Shown: positions 1-5,001 of the stretch, piece after piece
Layout: each line of letters begins with the position of its first letter
How positions within the stretch are numbered: the first letter of the stretch is position 1
Translations under genes and position numbers: made by a program
Notes under the pieces: model-generated
The model's input: the letters and a program-made list of their open reading frames with translations, nothing else
What the model was told of the DNA's origin: nothing
Database searches by the model: none
From: Clostridia bacterium
GTDB taxonomy: Bacteria; Bacillota; Clostridia; TANB77; CAG-508
Length of the DNA: 8,893 bases
Assembly: GCA_900754085.1 (NCBI GenBank)
Contig: CAAEBO010000067.1
Span: 1-8,893, forward strand
Direction: 5' to 3'

Positions 1-121
1 CATCCGTATAGTCAGTATCGTTCAACGCATTATACAAAGATAATAAATCCTTAGGATTCTTAAAGATAAACCGAAACAGGACGTCTTTATGGTTCCGGTT
101 TAGTAATGGTTCATTGGTCAA
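1..121 (-). CDS. Rpn/PD-(D/E)XK nuclease-family transposase-like protein, 5' part only
   Basis: This is the N-terminal 40 codons of a gene that runs off the left edge of the window. Translation starts at a TTG (119-121), 8 bases after a strong AAGGAGG site (130-136). The ATG nearby is in another frame and hits a stop after four codons. The peptide begins MTNEPLLNRNHKDVLFRFIF and continues with a KNPKDLLSLYNALND-type segment. I recognise this as the usual opening of Rpn-like / PD-(D/E)XK nuclease family 'putative transposase' proteins, which are metal-dependent DNA endonucleases of poorly known role, often multicopy in Clostridia. The catalytic core lies outside the window, so activity cannot be judged. 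Its ribosome binding site overlaps the stop of the preceding 108-aa gene, which suggests co-transcription. Codon choice (AAC, CGG, GTC, CTG) is more GC-rich than in neighbouring genes, which fits recent acquisition. The family call is from memory of the motif, not a search. Confidence 0.68.
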   Translation of the reverse strand, partial: MTNEPLLNRNHKDVLFRFIFKNPKDLLSLYNALNDTDYTD

Positions 122-134
122 TAGGCAGTCCTCC

Positions 135-461
135 TTATATATTTATTATTTTATTAAAAGCACCATTTTTTGTTGCTTCGTTTTTCTTACCATTTGCTAT
201 CTCTTCCATTAATTCTTTTCTTTGCTTTTCATTTTCACACCAATAATTAAAATTTAACAAATTGATCATATCTTTTGTTTCTTTTTTCATTTTTAGTTTT
301 TCTAAAGGAGTTCCTTTTGGATATTTTGGTGTATAAGTATCATCTTTTTTACTATTTATTAGTTCTCTTAAATCTTCTGGTATTTTGTTTCTTCTTTCTT
401 CATCTATACTATCCAAAAAAGCACTAAGTTCTGAATAGATTTCTTTACTTTTACCATCCAT
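135..461 (-). CDS. hypothetical protein, 108 aa, small charged helical protein
   Basis: This is a complete small gene with ATG at 459-461 behind an AAGGAGGG site at about 7 bases. Its own promoter lies just upstream. The protein is highly charged and mostly helical in appearance. It has an N-terminal segment of the type SKEIYSELSAFLDSIDEERR followed by NKIPEDLRELI, a proline-rich middle (residues 44-53) and a C-terminal helix with NLLNFNYWCENEKQRKELM. This arrangement (a helix ending in 'KIP.dl..fI', then a short acidic linker, then '.lnyWc.e..k..L') resembles a family of small uncharacterised clostridial proteins that I know only as hypothetical. There is no signal peptide, membrane segment or catalytic motif. 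The TAA stop (135-137) overlaps the ribosome binding site of the downstream Rpn-like gene, so the two are probably translated from one transcript. I do not propose a function. Confidence 0.75.
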   Translation of the reverse strand: MDGKSKEIYSELSAFLDSIDEERRNKIPEDLRELINSKKDDTYTPKYPKGTPLEKLKMKKETKDMINLLNFNYWCENEKQRKELMEEIANGKKNEATKNGAFNKIINI

Positions 462-490
462 ACTTATTCCCTCCTTTTACTAATAGTTTA

Positions 491-519
491 ATTCTATCAT
501 TATTCTTTTGCTCTTTCAA
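491..519 (-). promoter_or_regulatory. sigma-A promoter for the 108-aa gene
   Basis: On the minus strand a TTGAAA -35 (514-519) and a TAGAAT -10 (491-496) are separated by exactly 17 bases, each hexamer matching the consensus at five of six positions. It lies about 30 bases upstream of the 108-aa start codon and would drive that gene and the Rpn-like gene. Confidence 0.7.
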
Positions 520-593
520 GTGAAAAATGTGGATTTATTAAATTGTAATAATTCTTACTTTCAAAAATTCTTTTTACTTGTAAATATTTTCTA

Positions 594-779
594 CTAATTT
601 TTAATAAAGCCACATTTATTTTTACATTTATTTTTCGTATCTGTTAATTTTTCTAATCTTTCTGCATTTTCTTTTTGATATCCCAAACTTATCCATGCAA
701 ATTCTGTTGGTATAAATTCACCATTTCTGCTTACGTCTTCTCCTACTTCTATATCTTTAATCTTTTTATCTTTTCTCAT
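594..779 (-). CDS. hypothetical protein, 61 aa, immediately downstream of lexA
   Basis: This is a short gene with ATG at 777-779, preceded at about 7 bases by a purine-rich GGGGGA site. It begins 47 bases after the lexA stop on the same strand. There is no clear terminator between them, so it may be read through from the lexA promoter. The protein is polar and charged, without a signal peptide or membrane segment. It contains a central ISLGYQKENAERLEKL helix and a C-terminal KNKCKNKCGF segment with two cysteines four residues apart. I do not recognise it. The antisense reading frame over the same DNA is AT-rich hydrophobic shadow and has no ribosome binding site. Being next to lexA makes DNA-damage induction possible, but nothing in the protein itself supports a role. 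Confidence 0.55.
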   Translation of the reverse strand: MRKDKKIKDIEVGEDVSRNGEFIPTEFAWISLGYQKENAERLEKLTDTKNKCKNKCGFIKN

Positions 780-826
780 AATATATCCCCCACAATATAT
801 TATGTTTTAAATGTATTTATTTTATA

Positions 827-1468
827 CTACATTTTTCTAAATACTCCAGCTACTTTACCAAGAATTTTGCAATCTGGCACTATTATAGGGTCCATAGTAT
901 GATTTTCTGGTTGTAATCTTATATGATCTTTTTCTTTATAAAATGTTTTTACTGTTGCTTCGTCATCTATTAAAGCTACAACTATTTGACCATTCTCTGC
1001 TGTATTTTGTTGTTTTACTAATATGTAGTCACCATCTAAAATTCCTGCTTCTATCATACTTTCTCCTCTAACTGTTAGCATAAAACTTTCAGAATTTCCT
1101 ACGAAATCTAATGGAATTGGAAATGTATCTGTTATATTTTCTACAGCTAAAATTGGTGCACCTGCAGTTATTTTACCTACTACTGGTACATCTACTAATT
1201 CTTTACCAGAATATAAATCTTTTGGTTTTCTTATAACTTCTTCACCATCTACAACTCTTAACGCTCTTCCTTTTTGAGATTCTTTTCTAATATAACCTTT
1301 TTGTTCTAGCTTTTCTAAGTACCCATGTACTGTTGCTGTTGAATTTAATCCTACAGCTTTACAAATTTCTCTTACAGATGGTGGGTATTGATTCGCTTTT
1401 ATTTGTTTTGATATAAAGTTTAAAATTGCAACTTCTCTCTTATTTAAATCACTTTTATCTTTTTTCAC
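827..1468 (-). CDS. lexA: LexA repressor, SOS regulon autoprotease
   Basis: The product is the transcriptional repressor of the SOS DNA-damage response. Once RecA filaments form it cleaves itself and derepresses repair genes. The 213-aa length is normal for the family. The N-terminal winged helix-turn-helix spans about residues 5-70, with the PPSVREICKAVGLNSTATVHGYL recognition region between residues 29 and 51. The self-cleavage site is Ala102-Gly103 in KITAGAP. The catalytic dyad is Ser137 in RGESM and Lys174 in ATVKTF, so the protease is intact. The start is a GTG (1466-1468), chosen because a GGAGG lies 8 bases upstream and the N-terminus MKKDKSDLNKRE fits the family; no better ATG exists. 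A promoter overlapped by a palindrome lies upstream, consistent with self-repression. The next gene on the strand is an unknown of 61 aa. Confidence 0.96.
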   Translation of the reverse strand: MKKDKSDLNKREVAILNFISKQIKANQYPPSVREICKAVGLNSTATVHGYLEKLEQKGYIRKESQKGRALRVVDGEEVIRKPKDLYSGKELVDVPVVGKITAGAPILAVENITDTFPIPLDFVGNSESFMLTVRGESMIEAGILDGDYILVKQQNTAENGQIVVALIDDEATVKTFYKEKDHIRLQPENHTMDPIIVPDCKILGKVAGVFRKM

Positions 1469-1496
1469 TTACTACGCCTCCACTTTATTTTACAAC

Positions 1497-1525
1497 ATAC
1501 TATCATATGATTTTTTGTTTGTCAA
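1497..1525 (-). promoter_or_regulatory. lexA promoter
   Basis: A perfect TTGACA -35 (1520-1525) and a TAGTAT -10 (1497-1502, four of six matches) are 17 bases apart on the minus strand, about 30 bases before the GTG start. The -35 sits inside a 19-bp palindrome, and the spacer holds the shorter perfect palindrome ATCATATGAT (1502-1511). Confidence 0.72.
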
Positions 1526-1531
1526 ACAAAA
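1513..1531. promoter_or_regulatory. 19-bp palindrome over the lexA -35, candidate operator
   Basis: TTTTGTTTGTCAAACAAAA has two perfect 9-base arms around a single central base and covers the -35 hexamer. A repressor bound here would block RNA polymerase, as expected for LexA autoregulation. The sequence does not match the classical Firmicutes LexA box (GAAC, four bases, GTTC), so either this clade's LexA has a changed specificity or another factor binds. Confidence 0.45.
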
Positions 1532-1572
1532 TTTCGTTTTTATTAATAAAAATATTTTATTTAATATATACA

Positions 1573-1613
1573 GCAAGAAACCTCTCTAGCTTATGCTAAA
1601 AAGGCTTTCCTGC
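1573..1613. other. strong imperfect hairpin between the small-gene cluster and lexA
   Basis: An outer stem pairs GCAAGAAACCT (1573-1583) with AGGCTTTCCTGC (1602-1613), with one bulge and one wobble. An inner stem pairs TAGC (1587-1590) with GCTA (1595-1598). On the minus strand it begins 11 bases after the stop of the small membrane frame ending at 1624. It lacks a proper run of T on either strand, so calling it an intrinsic terminator is uncertain. Confidence 0.4.
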
Positions 1614-1623
1614 TCTTCTTTAA

Positions 1624-1827
1624 TTAAATCATTGGAGATATATTGTCTGGTTCACTTACAATTACATCAATTATTGCATTTATAACATTTTCCAAACTGT
1701 CTATTTTTTCCTCTTGTTGTTCAATCTTTTGCTCTAAAGCTTCTATCTTTTTATCAGAAACCTTACTATTGTTAGTGTCTGATGAAACTATGTTTGTAAT
1801 TGTGAGAGAAATTATCGATATACTCAT
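1624..1827 (-). CDS. small membrane/coiled-coil protein, start codon uncertain
   Basis: From the first ATG (1825-1827) the frame gives 67 aa: a short hydrophobic start (MSISIISLTITNIV), a polar linker, and a coiled-coil segment (KKIEALEQKIEQQEEKI, about residues 26-42) followed by a hydrophobic helix. The only ribosome binding site is a weak AGGG about 6 bases before the ATG. The same frame is open for another 18 codons upstream, back to the stop of the preceding 102-aa gene. That part reads KDYADFKQYIHLIIVGTI, which would complete a full-length membrane helix, but it has no ATG, GTG or TTG. The gene may have lost its start, use an unusual start, or be read through from the preceding gene. 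It looks like the small membrane proteins found in phage-derived regions; function unknown. Confidence 0.45.
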   Translation of the reverse strand: MSISIISLTITNIVSSDTNNSKVSDKKIEALEQKIEQQEEKIDSLENVINAIIDVIVSEPDNISPMI

Positions 1828-1881
1828 AATTGTCCCTACAATTATGAGGTGTATATACTGCTTAAAATCTGCGTAGTCTTT

Positions 1882-2190
1882 TTATAGTTCTTCTCTGGAA
1901 AGTTCTTTGAAGTGTTCATGTCTATTTATTTCTCTTAATAGCTCTCTTCTTGTCCAATCTGAACAATAAAACTTTCGGAAGTATTCCTCTAATTCTTCAT
2001 CTGATAATTTTGGAATGTCTTCTTCTAAAAACTCTTCCATTGTTTCTCTAGCTTCTGAAAATGGCTTTTCAGACTTAATTTCTTCAAATATTTCATCTAA
2101 CATTTCTTCTCGAGTATATTTTGAAAAATCTGTATAGGAACGAACAATTTCTTGTAACTCTACTTTTGTCATTTTTTTATATTTATTCAT
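1882..2190 (-). CDS. hypothetical acidic helical protein, 102 aa
   Basis: The ATG (2188-2190) overlaps the end of the preceding gene as ATGAATAA, and its AGGAGG site is formed by the last codons of that gene, so the two are translationally coupled. The protein is very rich in Glu, Lys and Arg, with repeated short amphipathic helices: MTKVELQEIVRSY, YTREEMLDEIFEEI, ARETMEEFLEEDI, LSDEELEEYFRKFY, WTRRELLREINRHE and KELSREEL. The repeated pattern of Thr/Ser followed by Arg/Asp, two acidic residues and Leu suggests several similar helix-capping units. There is no signal peptide, membrane segment, cysteine cluster or catalytic motif. I do not recognise a family. It is the second gene of a minus-strand operon. 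The frame after its TAA stop stays open into the next small gene (see findings). Confidence 0.75.
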   Translation of the reverse strand: MNKYKKMTKVELQEIVRSYTDFSKYTREEMLDEIFEEIKSEKPFSEARETMEEFLEEDIPKLSDEELEEYFRKFYCSDWTRRELLREINRHEHFKELSREEL

Positions 2191-2545
2191 ACTTTCCTCC
2201 TAATTCTACTGCTTCTTGAAAAACTTCATAGTATTCTTCTACAATTCTATCTACTTCTTCTATTGTTTTTGGATCTCTTCTTTCTAAATATGAATATAAA
2301 AAATAATTAAATTGTCTAGTTAGATTAATTTTTTCATCTGCTTCTCCTTTGTAGGAAATTATTTCTTCTTTTGCTTTATTTACATATCTTCCTACAATAT
2401 TGTTAATGAAGTTTAAGTCTTCTTCTACTGCCCACCCCCGTTCTACAGCTTCAATTACAACATCTCCAATTTCTTCGTACGCTATTGGTAAACATACCTT
2501 TAGCAAGAATAGCTTTTCGCAATTCTTTCTTCTTGACTTTTCCAT
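2183..2545 (-). CDS. hypothetical protein, 120 aa, first gene of small-gene operon
   Basis: The ATG (2543-2545) follows an AAAGGAG site at about 10 bases. The protein has a basic N-terminus (MEKSRRKNCEK), a mixed hydrophobic stretch around residues 12-33 that is too polar to be a clear membrane helix, and then long charged helices. These include EEDLNFINNIVGRYVNKAKEE and a tyrosine-rich segment NYFLYSYLERRDP (about 79-92), ending in an acidic helix EEVDRIVEEYYEVFQEAVEL. It overlaps the next gene by 8 bases (ATGAATAA), which indicates coupled translation. A TATAAT box with an upstream TG lies just before it. I do not recognise the family. Its size and coupled small partner are typical of mobile or phage-derived small-gene clusters, but no phage structural or integration gene is visible to confirm that. 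Confidence 0.72.
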   Translation of the reverse strand: MEKSRRKNCEKLFLLKVCLPIAYEEIGDVVIEAVERGWAVEEDLNFINNIVGRYVNKAKEEIISYKGEADEKINLTRQFNYFLYSYLERRDPKTIEEVDRIVEEYYEVFQEAVELGGKYE

Positions 2546-2578
2546 TCTTTAAAGTCTCCTTTCTATTTTATCTTACTT

Positions 2579-2587
2579 ATTATATCA
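2579..2587 (-). promoter_or_regulatory. extended -10 promoter for the small-gene operon
   Basis: A TATAAT (2579-2584) preceded by TG with one base between (2585-2587) forms an extended -10 element on the minus strand, about 34 bases before the 120-aa start. There is no good -35 hexamer at 17 bases, as is usual for extended -10 promoters. Confidence 0.5.
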
Positions 2588-2618
2588 TGATTAACATAAT
2601 TTTAAAAGCTTTTTATTT

Positions 2619-2662
2619 ACAAAAAACAAAAGCCCAACCTATGGCTGAGCTCTTGTTTTTTG
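2619..2662. terminator. bidirectional intrinsic terminator
   Basis: A hairpin with arms 2626-2639 and 2643-2656 and a 3-base loop (eleven of fourteen positions paired) is flanked by six A on the left (2621-2626) and six T on the right (2656-2662). It therefore works as a terminator on either strand. On the minus strand it closes the 76-aa gene and insulates it from the small-gene operon downstream. Confidence 0.8.
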
Positions 2663-2679
2663 GTAAGAAACCTTCGTAA

Positions 2680-2910
2680 CTACAAAGGAATCCTACTAGG
2701 AGTTTCAGAAGGACTAGTCTCCTTAAGTTTCTCCTTTAGTAGACCAATCTCCTGTCCTTGAAGGTTGATAGTTTCTTGCTGTGTCTTGGAAAGTTCAATA
2801 GCAACCTGTAAAGCGTTCTTCTGAGTTTCGATGGTCATCTTTTGGATGAACACCACAGTCAAAAGGACAATTACAAGTAGCGCGTACAGCGCTTTTTTGT
2901 TGATGGCCAT
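2680..2910 (-). CDS. small membrane-anchored coiled-coil protein, 76 aa, foreign-looking codon use
   Basis: The ATG (2908-2910) has a modest AAAGGA site about 6 bases upstream. Residues 1-6 are short and basic (MAINKK). Residues 7-23 form one hydrophobic helix (ALYALLVIVLLTVVFIQ). The rest is a helical, glutamine- and glutamate-rich coiled coil (about 24-64), with a Ser/Pro tail. This predicts a membrane anchor with a coiled-coil domain facing one side. Codon use is unlike the rest of the window: ATC, AAC, GCG, CTG, GTG and CAG are frequent, where neighbours use almost only A/T-ending codons. The gene has its own consensus-like promoter and a terminator, so it is a single-gene unit. Small proteins of this layout occur among phage lysis and membrane accessory proteins, but I cannot assign it. 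Confidence 0.68.
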   Translation of the reverse strand: MAINKKALYALLVIVLLTVVFIQKMTIETQKNALQVAIELSKTQQETINLQGQEIGLLKEKLKETSPSETPSRIPL

Positions 2911-3019
2911 ATTATTCCTTTCTATTGGTCACTACTACCTACAGAACGTTTATACTCCTCCTTACTTGGGCATAACATTGTTAAATGTATGCTCGTTTCT
3001 AAGTAATAATGCACTTATT

Positions 3020-3048
3020 ATTATAGCATAATATTTGTATTCTTACAA
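3020..3048 (-). promoter_or_regulatory. promoter for the 76-aa membrane protein gene
   Basis: A perfect TATAAT -10 (3020-3025) and a TTGTAA -35 (3043-3048) are 17 bases apart on the minus strand. The start codon lies about 110 bases downstream. The long leader contains an AAGGAGG (about 2956-2962) that is followed by no usable start codon. Confidence 0.6.
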
Positions 3049-3065
3049 TAATTTCTTCAATTTAC

Positions 3066-3094
3066 TTGAACTACGTATAAATTTATGTTAAACT
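3066..3094 (+). promoter_or_regulatory. candidate promoter of the T-box / serS operon
   Basis: TTGAAC (3066-3071) and TAAACT (3089-3094) are 17 bases apart, each four of six to consensus. Transcription would start near 3101, a little upstream of the T-box leader. TATAAA at 3108-3113 is an alternative -10 but has no -35 at the right distance. Confidence 0.42.
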
Positions 3095-3120
3095 ATTTGT
3101 AGTTTAATATAAATGTTAAT

Positions 3121-3334
3121 AAGAGATTAGTAACATATTTAATTTTTTTAGAGAATTTACGGTTGGTGCAAGTAAATAAAATTTATATGCGAATCTACTC
3201 TTAAATGTTTTTAGTGAAAGCTAAACTGTAAGTTAGGCAGTTATCCTACTAATCGAGAGTATTATTTTATAGTAACTTAAGGTGGCACCGCGGATTATAT
3301 TCGTCCTTATATTTTTATATAAGGACGATTTTTG
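3121..3334 (+). promoter_or_regulatory. T-box riboswitch, serine-specific
   Basis: This leader senses uncharged tRNA-Ser and allows transcription of the downstream genes when serine charging is low. Stem I is closed by AAGAG (3121-3125) pairing with CTCTT (3198-3202). The conserved GGTTGGTGCAAG apical region starts at 3161. The specifier loop reads GAA-TCT-A with the serine codon UCU at 3194-3196. Two further small hairpins follow (TTTAG/CTAAA and AACTG/CAGTT, about 3209-3242). The T-box sequence AAGGTGGCACCGCG (3279-3292) can pair its AAGG with CCTT (3305-3308) to form the antiterminator, which competes with the terminator at 3301-3334. A DUF1653 gene and serS follow, and the seryl-tRNA synthetase gene agrees with the specifier. 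Confidence 0.95.
3301..3334 (+). terminator. regulated terminator of the T-box leader
   Basis: An uninterrupted 12-bp stem (3301-3312 with 3317-3328) has a TTTT loop and is followed by five T. Its left arm is shared with the antiterminator, so formation of the two structures is mutually exclusive. Confidence 0.93.
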
Positions 3335-3374
3335 TTTTACACAGTATAGCTTAATTTTATTTAGGGGGTATTTT

Positions 3375-3638
3375 ATGAGCAAAGTAGAAATTGGAAAAGT
3401 TTATCGTCATTTTAAAGGAAACTATTATTTTGTAGAAAATATAGCTTGTGACTCGGAAACTCAAGAAAGAATGGTAGTTTACAAGCCATTATATGAAAGA
3501 GAAGATGGAAATTATATTTGGGTTAGACCAGAAAAAATGTTTTTGGAAGAAATTCCAGAAAGACCTGATAATATTACAGGTCAAAAACACAGATTTGAAT
3601 TAGCTCAAGATTTATCTATAAATTATATGAAAAAATAA
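3375..3638 (+). CDS. DUF1653 family protein, 87 aa
   Basis: This small soluble protein matches the DUF1653 pattern: GKVYRHFKGNYYFVENIACDSET (residues 7-29), then the MVVYKPLY strand, and IWVRPEKMFLEE (48-59). The family is thought to be a small beta-rich fold of unknown function, common in bacteria. The start is ATG 3375-3377 with an AGGGGG site 6 bases upstream. A longer frame beginning at 3282 exists but lies inside the T-box sequence and terminator stem, so it is not the coding start. It is the first gene after the serine T-box, with serS starting 14 bases after its stop, so it is co-regulated by serine tRNA charging. That placement suggests a link to translation or amino-acid supply, but this is inference. 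Confidence 0.88.
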   Translation: MSKVEIGKVYRHFKGNYYFVENIACDSETQERMVVYKPLYEREDGNYIWVRPEKMFLEEIPERPDNITGQKHRFELAQDLSINYMKK

Positions 3639-3652
3639 TAGGAGGAATCATT

Positions 3653-4942
3653 ATGATAGATATTAAATTTTTAAGAGAAAATCCTGAAATTGTAAAGGAA
3701 AACATTAAGAAAAAATTTCAAGACAATAAGTTGGAACTAGTTGATGAAGTAATAGATTTAGATAAAAAATATAGAGCAAGCCAACTTTCAGGTGATGAAT
3801 TAAGAAACAAAAGAAAAACATTAAGCGCCGAAATTGGTACTTTAATGAAAAATGGCCAAAAGGAAGAAGCTGAAAAAATTAAAGCTCAAGTTCAAGAAAT
3901 TAATAATCAATTAGAAGAAAACGAAGCTTTAGAAAATAAATATGCTGAAGAAATTAAAACTCGAATGTTTAAAATTCCAAATATTATGCATGAATCTGTT
4001 CCTATTGGAAAAGATGATAATGAAAATGTTGAGATAGAAAAATTTGGTGAACCTCTTGTTCCAGATTACGAAATTCCTTTCCATGGTGAAATTCTAGAAG
4101 CTTTAAATGGTTTAGACTTAGATAGTGCAAGACGTGTTGCTGGACAAGGTTTCTACTATTTAATGGGTGATGTTGCAAGATTACATTCTGCTGTTTTAAC
4201 ATATGCAAGAGACTTTATGATAAATAAAGGTTTTACTTATTGTATTCCACCTTTTATGATAAGAAGTGATGTTGTAACTGGCGTTATGAGTTTTGAGGAA
4301 ATGGATGCAATGATGTACAAAATAGAAGGTGAAGATTTGTACTTAATTGGAACAAGTGAACATTCTATGATTGGTAAATTTAAAGATCAAATTTTGAAAA
4401 AAGAAAATATGCCATATACAATGACTTCTTATTCTCCATGTTTTAGAAAAGAAAAAGGTGCTCATGGTATAGAAGAACGTGGTATTTATAGAATACACCA
4501 ATTCGAAAAACAAGAAATGATTGTTGTATGCGAACCAGAGGATTCTTGGGATTGGTATAATAAAATGTGGTCATATACTGTTGAATTCTTTAGAAGCATG
4601 AACATTCCAGTAAGAACTTTAGAATGTTGTAGTGGTGACTTGGCAGATTTAAAAGCAAAATCTTGTGATGTAGAAGCTTGGAGCCCAAGACAAAAGAAAT
4701 ATTTTGAAGTTGGAAGCTGTTCTAATTTAACAGATGCACAAGCACGTAGATTAGGAATTAGAATAAAAGGTGAAAAAGGAAATTACTTCGCTCATACATT
4801 AAATAATACTGTTGTTGCTCCTCCACGTATGTTAATTTCAATTATGGAAAATAACTATCAACCTGATGGAAGTGTAATTATTCCAGAAGTTTTAAGACCA
4901 TACATGGGTGGACTAGAAAAAATAGAAGTAAAATCTAAATAG
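3653..4942 (+). CDS. serS: seryl-tRNA synthetase
   Basis: The enzyme charges tRNA-Ser (and tRNA-Sec where present) with serine using ATP. It is cytoplasmic, class II and homodimeric. At 429 aa it is of normal length. Residues 1-110 form the N-terminal coiled-coil arm that grips the long variable arm of tRNA-Ser. The catalytic core has the TSEH serine-binding loop (234-237), motif 2 from CFRKEKGAHGIEERG to IHQFEKQE (263-288), and motif 3 HTLNNTVVAPPRMLISIMEN (381-400) with the ATP-binding Arg392. Motif 2 differs from the usual Firmicutes form (FRSEAGSAGRDTRG...RQHQF). Together with the ECCSGDLADLKAKSCDVEAW segment (324-343), it resembles archaeal-type and related SerRS enzymes. A GGAGG 7 bases before ATG sets the start. 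It lies downstream of the serine T-box and is followed by engB 59 bases later. Confidence 0.96.
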   Translation: MIDIKFLRENPEIVKENIKKKFQDNKLELVDEVIDLDKKYRASQLSGDELRNKRKTLSAEIGTLMKNGQKEEAEKIKAQVQEINNQLEENEALENKYAEEIKTRMFKIPNIMHESVPIGKDDNENVEIEKFGEPLVPDYEIPFHGEILEALNGLDLDSARRVAGQGFYYLMGDVARLHSAVLTYARDFMINKGFTYCIPPFMIRSDVVTGVMSFEEMDAMMYKIEGEDLYLIGTSEHSMIGKFKDQILKKENMPYTMTSYSPCFRKEKGAHGIEERGIYRIHQFEKQEMIVVCEPEDSWDWYNKMWSYTVEFFRSMNIPVRTLECCSGDLADLKAKSCDVEAWSPRQKKYFEVGSCSNLTDAQARRLGIRIKGEKGNYFAHTLNNTVVAPPRMLISIMENNYQPDGSVIIPEVLRPYMGGLEKIEVKSK

Positions 4943-5001
4943 CTTATTAATATATTTACATCTACAATAAAAGCAATATATAAAAAATAAGGAGAATTTT
5001 T

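Noticed and set aside
675..902. Plus-strand 75-aa open frame opposite lexA and the 61-aa gene
   Set aside because: It is a hydrophobic shadow of AT-rich antisense DNA, crosses the end of lexA and has no ribosome binding site.
1643..1876. Plus-strand 77-aa open frame opposite the small membrane gene
   Set aside because: Its serine/isoleucine-rich product is the antisense of the coiled-coil frame, and it has no ribosome binding site or promoter.
2930..2962. AAGGAGG on the minus strand inside the leader of the 76-aa gene, with a six-codon GTG frame nearby
   Set aside because: No ATG, GTG or TTG lies at a usable distance from the site, and the short frame ends immediately. It may be a remnant, but nothing supports a gene.
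3282..3374. Upstream extension of the DUF1653 frame from a GTG at 3282
   Set aside because: The extension overlaps the T-box sequence and the terminator stem, its peptide is hydrophobic and not part of the family, and a good ribosome binding site lies before the ATG at 3375.
4002..4208. Minus-strand 68-aa open frame inside serS
   Set aside because: It lies wholly antisense to a conserved enzyme, has no ribosome binding site, and its His/Gln-rich composition is typical of a shadow frame.
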